Source of the DNA: CAZOOW01 sp964581535
Lineage (GTDB): Bacteria > Patescibacteriota > Saccharimonadia > Saccharimonadales > Saccharimonadaceae
DNA: 64,000 nt
NCBI GenBank assembly: GCA_964581535.1
Contig: CAZOOW010000002.1
Location: 62,001-126,000 of the forward strand
Direction: 5' to 3'
The notes under the pieces were generated by a model that did not search any database, was not told the origin of the DNA, and saw only the letters and a program-made list of their open reading frames with translations. A program made the translations under genes and the position numbers. Shown piece after piece: positions 49,687 to 56,644 of this stretch. The first letter of the stretch is position 1; every line of letters begins with the position of its first letter.

Positions 49687-50605
49687 AAACCTTATATTTT
49701 TCACCAGTCACTTCGATTATAGATAGCGTAGCATCGTGAGGGCCATGCTTCAGCAACCATAGCTCGGCCGCCAACTTCATCTGTTTCAGTTTTTTCGGAG
49801 TTATTGCCGCAATACCACCGCCCTGATCGGGTACTCGCCGATACTTAACCTCGACAAAATAAACTCGGCTATCCTTTTCTGCCACGATGTCTATCTCGCA
49901 CCATTTGGTTTTCCAGTTGCGATCGACGAGGGTAAAACCTTGCTCCTGCAAATAACTTGCTGCCATATCCTCACCCTTGTCGCCAATTGTTTTAGTCGCA
50001 TTAGTCGCTTTCTTCTTTATGTTTTTACTTACCTTTTCCATGCCTAATACCGAGGCTATGGGCGCGAATGACCTCCTATGAATCGGTGTAACACCAAATT
50101 GCTTAAGCGCGGCAAGATGAGTGGCTGTGCCGTAACCGACGTGCGAAGCAAAACCATAGTCTGGGTAATTTTCAGCCTGCTCGTGCATATATTTGTCACG
50201 TGCGACTTTTGCGATGATACTTGCTGCGCTGACACTTGGGACGAGCAGATCAGCTTTTTTCATCGTAGTAACATATGGTCCCTTACCAGTATCTTTCAGA
50301 AAATTCACTGTTCCATCGAGGATAATCTGCGTATAGGGAACGTCAATTTGCTCCAGCGCCCGCCGACACGCCAGTTTACACGCCTCGCTCAATCCCACTT
50401 CGTCTAGCTCATCAGCCTGTACCCATCCTAGCCCGAAAGCCTTTGCATTCTCTCGTATTTCTGTGTCCAACTCCTCACGGCACTTCTTGCTCAGTTTTTT
50501 GCTGTCAGTTAAACCGTTGATGTTAGCATCACCCAAAACAACCGCCCCAAAAACAACCGGACCTGCCCACGGCCCACGTCCGACTTCATCTATGCCAACT
50601 ATCAT
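49658..50605 (-). CDS. rnhB: RNase HII fused to a YraN-type nuclease domain
   Basis: Residues 1-190 are RNase HII, which removes ribonucleotides from DNA; its catalytic residues are Asp6 and Glu7 (GIDEVGRGPWAGP), Asp97 (ILDG) and Asp120 (KKAD). A short lysine-rich linker leads to residues 207-315, a YraN/UPF0102 domain with GDKGEDMAASYL, EIDIVAEKD and VEVKYRR, the pattern of restriction-endonuclease-like folds. These are separate, often neighbouring, genes in most bacteria. The fused frame has no internal stop. TATAAT ends 12 nt before the ATG. Confidence 0.9.
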   Translation of the reverse strand: MIVGIDEVGRGPWAGPVVFGAVVLGDANINGLTDSKKLSKKCREELDTEIRENAKAFGLGWVQADELDEVGLSEACKLACRRALEQIDVPYTQIILDGTVNFLKDTGKGPYVTTMKKADLLVPSVSAASIIAKVARDKYMHEQAENYPDYGFASHVGYGTATHLAALKQFGVTPIHRRSFAPIASVLGMEKVSKNIKKKATNATKTIGDKGEDMAASYLQEQGFTLVDRNWKTKWCEIDIVAEKDSRVYFVEVKYRRVPDQGGGIAAITPKKLKQMKLAAELWLLKHGPHDATLSIIEVTGEKYKVSKFVEQVQL

Positions 50606-50645
50606 TGATACTAGGATATTATATTGATACTATAGATGACAGGTA

Positions 50646-50705
50646 TTGACAATTCGTGTTTTGTTTGTTATAATTAACTGTGATTGTAAGTGCAAGTGCT
50701 TACAA
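50646..50705 (+). promoter_or_regulatory. Consensus promoter and 5' dyad of the cassette gene at 50727
   Basis: TTGACA (50646-50651), exactly 17 nt, TATAAT (50669-50674) with extended TGT: a full consensus sigma-70 promoter. A dyad TTGTAAG (50684-50690) / CTTACAA (50699-50705) begins about 4 nt after the predicted start site and could be an operator or an mRNA 5' hairpin. Confidence 0.85.
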
Positions 50706-50726
50706 CGTACACGCTAAGGAGAGACG

Positions 50727-51125
50727 ATGTCACGAAGGCACGTCATGGAAATGATCAAGGGTCTGCATGAAGACCTTCGCCTTCCCACCTCCGGGTGGAA
50801 GAAGAACGACAACGCCGCTGTGAAGGCTCTCGAAATCTTTCAGGAGTCACAGGAATACGACCTGAGCACAAAACAGGTCACAATCCTTCGGGAGCGGCTC
50901 CTTGAGGTCGCACGTCTCGTCGGTGAACTCGCCCAAATGGCTGCTGATGCAGGACGCACGCGACACTTCGCGCAAGACATGGAGCTTTTCGGCCACATCG
51001 CCGAGGCGCTTGGCATGTCGGAAACGGAGCTGCAATCACAGCTACTCGTGCCGCAACACGCGAACCTCACAATCAGCAACCACGAACGCGTACTTGCAAA
51101 CCACAAGATGGGCATGAGGGTGTAG
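50727..51125 (+). CDS. Hypothetical helical protein, single-gene cassette
   Basis: The 132-residue protein is predicted nearly all helical (NAAVKALEIFQESQEY, VTILRERLLEVARLVGELAQMA, FGHIAEALGM) with no cysteine and no membrane segment. No family recognised. AAGGAG precedes the ATG by 6 nt. It has a fully consensus promoter and is followed by a strong hairpin. Codon use is markedly GC-ending (AAG, AAC, CTC) compared with the flanking rnhB and rplS, suggesting transfer or high expression. Confidence 0.65.
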   Translation: MSRRHVMEMIKGLHEDLRLPTSGWKKNDNAAVKALEIFQESQEYDLSTKQVTILRERLLEVARLVGELAQMAADAGRTRHFAQDMELFGHIAEALGMSETELQSQLLVPQHANLTISNHERVLANHKMGMRV

Positions 51126-51132
51126 CCCCTCC

Positions 51133-51161
51133 CCCCGGCCAGTTACAATCACTGGCCGGGG
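51133..51161 (+). terminator. GC-rich hairpin after the cassette gene at 50727
   Basis: Perfect 11-bp arms CCCCGGCCAGT (51133-51143) and ACTGGCCGGGG (51151-51161) with a 7-nt loop, directly after the stop. No T tract follows, so termination may be helped by the next structure. Confidence 0.6.
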
Positions 51162-51162
51162 T

Positions 51163-51201
51163 ACGACCTTAATTATGAACAATGTTGATACTTAAGGTCG
51201 T
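51163..51201. repeat. Perfect 10-bp inverted repeat between the cassette and rplS
   Basis: ACGACCTTAA (51163-51172) and TTAAGGTCGT (51192-51201) enclose 19 nt. Its function is not apparent; it lies between two hairpins and is not followed by a T tract. Confidence 0.7.
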
Positions 51202-51227
51202 GAAAACTGTAAAGGTTGTATTTACTA

Positions 51228-51255
51228 AAAACCCGCCCAAATAAGGCGGGTTTTT
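51228..51255. terminator. Intrinsic terminator of rplS (bidirectional)
   Basis: Arms AAAACCCGCC (51228-51237) and GGCGGGTTTT (51245-51254) with a 7-nt loop and A/T runs on both sides, 17 nt beyond the rplS stop. Confidence 0.9.
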
Positions 51256-51271
51256 ATGTAGATTACATGTC

Positions 51272-51793
51272 TTATTTATTTGCTTTGTGAGCAGCTTCGA
51301 CTTCGGCTTGTTTTTTCTCAAGCTCTGCTTGCTCTTTTGCCTCAGCTGCTGCTTTTTCCTCAGCAGCTTTAGCGGCTTCTTCCTTCATCTTAGCTTCTTC
51401 AGCTTCAGCTTCACGGTCGCGAACGTCGTTAACGCCTTCGCGGTCAAACTGAACGCTGCTCAGACGAGCGCCTTTACCAGCACGCTGACGCAAGTAACTC
51501 AGGTAATTTCGGCGAACTTTGCTTCGCTTCGTGACTTCAACTTTCAGTACAAGGGGACTATGGAGTAAGAAACTTTTTTCTACACCGACACCGCTTGCTA
51601 CTTTTCGAACCGTAATTCGACTCGTTAGACTGTTTTTGCGATCACAGCGAATAACAACACCTTCAAAGATCTGGGTACGCTCTTTGTTGCCTTCCTTGAT
51701 TTTCTGATGCACGCGTACTGTATCGCCCGAACGGACGTCAACGACCTTTTTCTTCATGTGCGCTTGGTTAACTTTTTGGATTAGTTCAAACAT
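51272..51793 (-). CDS. rplS: 50S ribosomal protein L19 with a C-terminal helical extension
   Basis: L19 lies at the subunit interface. The core (about residues 1-112) has the typical SGDTVRVHQKIKEGNKERTQ, FEGVVIRC and RSKVRRNYLSYLRQRAGKGAR segments. An extra tail of about 60 residues, almost only Glu, Ala and Lys, follows and is predicted to be a long charged helix. The start at 51793 (MFELIQKVNQ) matches the family, although the ribosome site is weak. trmD and rpsP, its usual partners, are absent. Confidence 0.93.
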   Translation of the reverse strand: MFELIQKVNQAHMKKKVVDVRSGDTVRVHQKIKEGNKERTQIFEGVVIRCDRKNSLTSRITVRKVASGVGVEKSFLLHSPLVLKVEVTKRSKVRRNYLSYLRQRAGKGARLSSVQFDREGVNDVRDREAEAEEAKMKEEAAKAAEEKAAAEAKEQAELEKKQAEVEAAHKANK

Positions 51794-51879
51794 CTCTTGC
51801 TCACTCTTATAATTAGTATGACAATCAACCAACGACTATAGCACAAATATGGTCAAAATAAAAGAGGTATACTGGTTCT

Positions 51880-53013
51880 ATGAATTATGACGAATCGGCC
51901 CTCCAGCTCCATAAACAACATCGGGGCAAAATCACCACAAAACTTCGTGACGAAAGTGAACTAGACAGAGCCAAACTAAGCGCTTACTACACGCCGGGTG
52001 TCGCCGCTGTCAGTAAAGCAGTCGCAGACAACCCCAGCCTGTTGCCTGTGTACACCTGGACGAATAACGTTGTAGCTGTCATTTCTGATGGCTCCGCCGT
52101 GCTTGGTCTGGGCGACATCGGGCCGAAGGGCTCGATGCCGGTCATGGAAGGCAAGGCACTACTTTTTAAACGGTTCGCCGATATCGACAGCGTACCAATC
52201 ATACTAGACGTTCATACTCCAGATGAAATCGTTGCCACGGTAAAGGCTATTGCACCTAGTTTCGGTGCGATAAACCTTGAGGATATCGCTGCGCCAAAAT
52301 GTTTTGAAGTCGAAGAACGCCTAAAAGCCGAATGTGATATCCCGGTGTTTCACGATGACCAGCACGGTACGGCAGTTGTCGTGCTTTCCGGACTTATCAA
52401 CGCCATGAAAGTCGTTGGCAAGGACTTGAAAGCGGCTAAAGTCGTAACTATCGGAGCAGGCGCGGCGGGGACTGCTATCATGAAACTACTCCATCTCTAC
52501 GATGTTGGTTCGATAGTTGCCGTCGACAGCAGAGGTATTATCGGCGATAGTCGAAATGATTTGAACGATGAGAAGACTGCGCTATTACCCTACTTAGATA
52601 CATCCCTTTCTGGCAGTTTGGATGATGCCATAACGGGCGCAGACGTATTTATTGGTGTTAGCAAACCGGGTCTGCTGACACAGGATATGGTGAAGAAAAT
52701 GGCCGAAAAGCCTGTCATATTCGCTCTGGCGAACCCGACGCCAGAGATACTTCCGGATGAAGCCGAGGCCGCCGGAGCTGCTGTTGTCGCCACAGGCCGA
52801 AGCGATTTCCCTAACCAAGTGAATAACGCAATCGCCTTTCCGGGTATATTTCGCGGAGCACTAGATAATGGGGTAAAGCAAATCACCAACGAACATAAAA
52901 TAGCGGCCGCTGAGGCTATAGCTGGCTTGGTTGAGAATCCGACAGCTGACGAAATCATTCCGAGCGTCTTTGACGAGCGCCTCGTCCCTGCAATCGCAAA
53001 GGTCATAAAATAA
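51880..53013 (+). CDS. NAD(P)-dependent malic enzyme
   Basis: Converts malate to pyruvate and CO2 with reduction of NAD(P). The 377-residue short bacterial form has the catalytic tyrosine region AYYTPGVAAVS, GLGDIGPKGSMPVMEGKA, the metal site NLEDIAAPKCFEVE and FHDDQHGTAVV, the Rossmann motif IGAGAAGTA and the C-terminal NAIAFPGIFRGAL. A TATACT box ends 6 nt before the ATG. In a cell of limited metabolism it could supply pyruvate or reducing power; the AEC transporter might import the substrate. Confidence 0.93.
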   Translation: MNYDESALQLHKQHRGKITTKLRDESELDRAKLSAYYTPGVAAVSKAVADNPSLLPVYTWTNNVVAVISDGSAVLGLGDIGPKGSMPVMEGKALLFKRFADIDSVPIILDVHTPDEIVATVKAIAPSFGAINLEDIAAPKCFEVEERLKAECDIPVFHDDQHGTAVVVLSGLINAMKVVGKDLKAAKVVTIGAGAAGTAIMKLLHLYDVGSIVAVDSRGIIGDSRNDLNDEKTALLPYLDTSLSGSLDDAITGADVFIGVSKPGLLTQDMVKKMAEKPVIFALANPTPEILPDEAEAAGAAVVATGRSDFPNQVNNAIAFPGIFRGALDNGVKQITNEHKIAAAEAIAGLVENPTADEIIPSVFDERLVPAIAKVIK

Positions 53014-53032
53014 TTTTTAGTGGAGGTGTACT

Positions 53033-53395
53033 ATGACAAGAGCAGAGGTGATTAATATGTCCGAGGAGAACATACCGGAAAACAGCCTCGCTATTTCCGC
53101 TGCTGAGGCTATCTTAGACGATGGCCGAAGAGAAATAATCGAACTGTTTGATGAAGGTGAGTTTAACTTTCGCGGCTTACCAGCGCATCTGGGTGACCTC
53201 TCTATTCGAGTTGCCTCCCGTCCTTCACAGCATGCTTACCCGTTTGAGCATAGAGCACCGTTTTCCGAAGACCAGCTGAGAACCCTCTTTGAGTATGCAA
53301 TTGGCACTGCACAGCAGCTACCAGAAGGTATGGAAGCGGTCTATTCAGACGAGTCACATGACCCGCGCAGCAAGTACTACAAACCCTTTAGATAG
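53033..53395 (+). CDS. Hypothetical protein downstream of the malic enzyme
   Basis: A soluble acidic protein of up to 120 residues, not recognised, with no cysteine. Two starts are possible: 53033, with GGAGG 6 nt upstream, and 53057, with GAGGTGA upstream. The middle has a strand pair (LSIRVASRPSQHAYPF) and a helix (DQLRTLFEYAIGTAQQL). It follows the malic enzyme by 19 nt and is probably co-transcribed. It converges on pilB with a 1-nt gap. Confidence 0.6.
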   Translation: MTRAEVINMSEENIPENSLAISAAEAILDDGRREIIELFDEGEFNFRGLPAHLGDLSIRVASRPSQHAYPFEHRAPFSEDQLRTLFEYAIGTAQQLPEGMEAVYSDESHDPRSKYYKPFR

Positions 53396-53396
53396 A

Positions 53397-55022
53397 CTAT
53401 ATAACTCTGTTGATTTCTTCTATTGTCGTTTCGCCTCGAAGGGCTTTCAGAAGCCCGTCATGTAACATCGTGAGCATACCGTCGCGGACAGCCGCGCGTT
53501 CGATTTCGAGCACGTTGATATCTTTCAGGTCACCCCGAATCATCTTTTGGATGCTCTCTGTCACTGTAAGGACTTCCATTATCATCATGCGCCCAGTGTA
53601 GCCGAATGGATGTTCGTCGCTCGAACCTGGTTTGTATAATTTGATATCGTCGAGGTTAGGCTTTTCAATACCTTCGGGCAAATCTGCAAGACTATCACAT
53701 ATCCAGGTTTTCAACGCTTCGTCCGGTTCGTACGCTTCCTTAGTAGTGTCGTCAAGTCGACGTACCAGTCGCTGTGAGGCCACCATGCGGATCGAGTTAG
53801 CAAAAATAGGATTCTGACCAATCATATCAATCATTCGCGAAAACGCGGCGGCCGAGCTACTAGCATGAAAGGTTGAAAGGACTAGATGGCCAGTTACCGA
53901 GGCCTGTATAGCGGTACGAGCAGTGTCATTATCACGGATTTCGCCTACCATAACGACATCGGGGTCCAAACGAAGCACTGCACGCAAATTGTCAGCAAAA
54001 CTAGCGCCTTCACCAGTGTTCACTGGAATCTGAGTTATACCAGGAACAGCGATTTCTATAGGATCCTCAAGAGTAATGATTTTTCTGCTTGGATCGTTCA
54101 ACGCGTTGATGATACTAAAAAGTGTGGTGGATTTTCCCGAGCCCGTTGGCCCGACAACGAGAACCATGCCGTGCGGATGTTCCACAACATCACGGATATG
54201 CTGTAGTCTTTTCTCGTCGAGGCCTAACTGATCAATCTGCAGCATCGACTCGTCGAAATTAAAAAGACGAACTACAACATCCGTTCCGTATGCCGCAGGC
54301 ACGGTCTCGACGCGCATATTAAGAAGCCTGCCGGAACCGTCAACGCTGTCACGTTGCATATGGCCAGTCTGAGGTTCCGTGGATGCGGTTGAGACGTTCG
54401 CCCGCGAGGCTAGAGAGCCTTGTAGTACTCTATATTTATCTTGTGAAATTGTTGCGATAGGATGCAACGCGCCATCAACTCGCAGTCGTATGCGCACATT
54501 ATCTTTTTGGTTTTCTATGTGTATATCGCTCGCACCGAGTTTATCAGCCTGATCAATCATATAGTCGAGTATCTTGTCTGTACTGACTGATTCGAGGGTA
54601 TCGGAAACTGCCGCAATTGTTTCGCTGTCTCCTTCCTGCGCTATTTTGACATCATCATAGTGAACTTCTTTCGGTGGATCATAGCGTTGCATAAAATCGC
54701 GGTAGCCGAGATTTGAAATCAACAAAAACTGAACGGCGTGACCGGCGTCGTTATAAGTTTTTTCCATCGATTTCATCGTAGACTGCGGCGTGTTAGATGT
54801 TACGGCGAAAACATACGGCGCATCATCGCTTCCTCCGCTGAGCGGCACAAGTTTTCCGCGGTACATCTCATCTAGCGAAAGAATACCTTCCAACAGCTGC
54901 GCATTCGAGACGTAGTCACCTCGAGTATCGAGATATTGCAACCCAAGAAGTAATGATCGCTGCTGAGTACTTAGCTCTTCCTGATCGCGATATTTTCGCG
55001 CTTGTTCATCCTCAGTTTGCAT
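53397..55022 (-). CDS. pilB: Type IV pilus/type II secretion assembly ATPase (PilB/GspE family) without the zinc motif
   Basis: The cytoplasmic motor that extends pili. It has an N-terminal domain (1-145), the Asp/His boxes ASDIHIE and RLRVDGAL, Walker A GPTGSGKST (about 291-299), Walker B VVMVGEIRD and the GHLVLSTFHA His box. The tetracysteine zinc motif before the GYTGR segment is missing: the region has DDTTKEAYEPDE and PGSSDEHPFGYTGR. The first possible ATG (55034) overlaps a TACAAT box, so the ATG at 55022 is preferred. No other pilus gene is in the window. Confidence 0.88.
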   Translation of the reverse strand: MQTEDEQARKYRDQEELSTQQRSLLLGLQYLDTRGDYVSNAQLLEGILSLDEMYRGKLVPLSGGSDDAPYVFAVTSNTPQSTMKSMEKTYNDAGHAVQFLLISNLGYRDFMQRYDPPKEVHYDDVKIAQEGDSETIAAVSDTLESVSTDKILDYMIDQADKLGASDIHIENQKDNVRIRLRVDGALHPIATISQDKYRVLQGSLASRANVSTASTEPQTGHMQRDSVDGSGRLLNMRVETVPAAYGTDVVVRLFNFDESMLQIDQLGLDEKRLQHIRDVVEHPHGMVLVVGPTGSGKSTTLFSIINALNDPSRKIITLEDPIEIAVPGITQIPVNTGEGASFADNLRAVLRLDPDVVMVGEIRDNDTARTAIQASVTGHLVLSTFHASSSAAAFSRMIDMIGQNPIFANSIRMVASQRLVRRLDDTTKEAYEPDEALKTWICDSLADLPEGIEKPNLDDIKLYKPGSSDEHPFGYTGRMMIMEVLTVTESIQKMIRGDLKDINVLEIERAAVRDGMLTMLHDGLLKALRGETTIEEINRVI

Positions 55023-55063
55023 AGATACTTTCATTGTAACAAAAGGTAAGCACTTTGACTTGC

Positions 55064-55069
55064 TACAAT
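55064..55069 (+). promoter_or_regulatory. Extended -10 of the SpoU methyltransferase gene
   Basis: TGCTACAAT ends 6 nt before the ATG at 55076, so the mRNA is likely leaderless. It faces the pilB -10 (TACAAT on the minus strand, 55033-55038) in a very short divergent region. Confidence 0.6.
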
Positions 55070-55075
55070 AGCATT

Positions 55076-55564
55076 ATGTCTCGTGAAATTATCCTTATTG
55101 CTCCAAATATTCGTTCTTCTCATAATGTGGGGTCGATTTTTCGTACAGCAGATGGTTTTGGTATAAAAAAAATAATTCTCAGTGGCTACAGTCCATACCC
55201 GAAGCTACCGAATGATACACGGCTACCACATGTCGCGGATAAAGCGACAAGACAGATCCACAAAACCGCGCTTGGAGCAGAAACCTCCGTGTCGTTTGAA
55301 TATCAGCACGATGTGAATTTCAAAGCTCTCCGCGATGATGGGTACCGTATCGTAGGCCTTGAACAAGCGACCGCGAGCATTCCTATTTCTGACTATAAAC
55401 CGCCGGATAAATTAGCGCTTATTTTGGGTGAAGAAGTACATGGAATAAATCCGCAGCTGCTCGAACAAACTGACGATATTATAGAAATACCGATGCATGG
55501 TAAAAAAGAATCATTCAACGTGAGTGTTGCGACCGGTATTGCTCTCTTTGCACTTACAAAATAA
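55076..55564 (+). CDS. SpoU/TrmH-family RNA methyltransferase
   Basis: A 162-residue SPOUT ribose methyltransferase. Motif 1 is NIRSSHNVGSIFRTADGFG, motif 2 LILGEEVHGINPQLL and motif 3 IEIPMHGKKESFNVSVATGIALF. It lacks an N-terminal RNA-binding domain. It differs from the protein at 30296 and probably has another target; a tRNA or rRNA target cannot be decided here. The CAP-domain gene follows by 23 nt but has its own -10. Confidence 0.85.
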   Translation: MSREIILIAPNIRSSHNVGSIFRTADGFGIKKIILSGYSPYPKLPNDTRLPHVADKATRQIHKTALGAETSVSFEYQHDVNFKALRDDGYRIVGLEQATASIPISDYKPPDKLALILGEEVHGINPQLLEQTDDIIEIPMHGKKESFNVSVATGIALFALTK

Positions 55565-55587
55565 ATGATATAATAACCTTAAGTAGC

Positions 55588-56640
55588 ATGAAAAAAACAT
55601 CAAAAAAACAAAGTTATCATTTACTTAGAGCGTGCTTTGCTGCATGTCTTTTGCTCACTATTACAGTTGTGCAGATGGATGCACACGGAACGTTCTCAGC
55701 TTTTCGTGGTAGCCCAAGTGGTAGCGTTCTAGCCTACGCAGCGGAAATGTCTAGAGATGCGCTGTATAGTGCGACTAACGCCGCTCGAGCTGCAAATGGT
55801 CTTGGACCGCTCAGGTTCAACTCTCAGTTAAACTCATCGGCACAGATGAAAGCGCAGCACCTGATGGATAATGATTACTGGGCCCATGTCGCGCCGGATG
55901 GCACACAGCCATGGTATTTCTTTCAGGCAGCAGGGTATGCCTATTCACGGGCTGGAGAGAATCTTGCATATGGATTTGCTTCAAGCCAGTCTACGGTCGA
56001 TGGCTGGATGAACAGTCCCAGCCATAGAGCTAATATACTAGGCGAATTCGTAGATGTGGGCTTTGGTATTGTTAACGCACCAAACTATCAGGCGAGTGGA
56101 AACCAAACTATTGTCGTTGCTCATTATGGAACACCTTTGAACTACACACCTCCTGCTCCAGTTGCCTCATCCGCACCGCCGCCGCCGGCGACGTCTGCTC
56201 CAGCACCACCGCCATCATCAAAACCGTCTTCATCCCCTACTACTTCACCTACGCCAGCACAAACCCCGACCACAGCGCCTGCACAACCAACTGAGCAGCC
56301 TGTTCAGAGGAGCGATGAAACTCGCGAGGAAGAAAAGATTCAACAACCAACTGCCCCGCTGAAAGAGCAAAATAAAACCGCAAATTTCTCAACTGGTTCA
56401 AATGAGCAACTATCGCTTATCGGTCTGCTTGCACAAAAAAGAGCCCCCATTGTAGCTCTTAGCGCGCTTGCTTTTGTGGGTATGATAACCAGTGCCTATG
56501 CGTTAACCCATCGTAAAGCATTTGCTCATGCTGTACGTGCAGGGGAAATTTTTGCGCTTCGTCACCCGAGCATCGATGCTGCAATTGTCCTAGGAGCAAT
56601 TGCCGTTATCCTACTTACAAGCTACGGTCATATAGGCTAA
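55588..56640 (+). CDS. CAP/SCP-domain (YkwD-like) surface protein
   Basis: The 350-residue protein has an N-terminal signal or anchor (about 11-28), a CAP domain (about 48-185) with WAHVAPDGTQPWYFF, AGENLAYGF and SPSHRANILGEFVDVGFG, then a Pro/Ser/Thr/Ala-rich linker (190-245) and two C-terminal hydrophobic segments (ALSALAFVGMITSAYAL, IDAAIVLGAIAVILLTS). Both ends seem membrane-attached, so the CAP domain would be displayed on the surface. CAP proteins are of unclear biochemical role. A TGATATAAT box precedes it. Confidence 0.88.
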   Translation: MKKTSKKQSYHLLRACFAACLLLTITVVQMDAHGTFSAFRGSPSGSVLAYAAEMSRDALYSATNAARAANGLGPLRFNSQLNSSAQMKAQHLMDNDYWAHVAPDGTQPWYFFQAAGYAYSRAGENLAYGFASSQSTVDGWMNSPSHRANILGEFVDVGFGIVNAPNYQASGNQTIVVAHYGTPLNYTPPAPVASSAPPPPATSAPAPPPSSKPSSSPTTSPTPAQTPTTAPAQPTEQPVQRSDETREEEKIQQPTAPLKEQNKTANFSTGSNEQLSLIGLLAQKRAPIVALSALAFVGMITSAYALTHRKAFAHAVRAGEIFALRHPSIDAAIVLGAIAVILLTSYGHIG

Positions 56641-56644
56641 ACGA

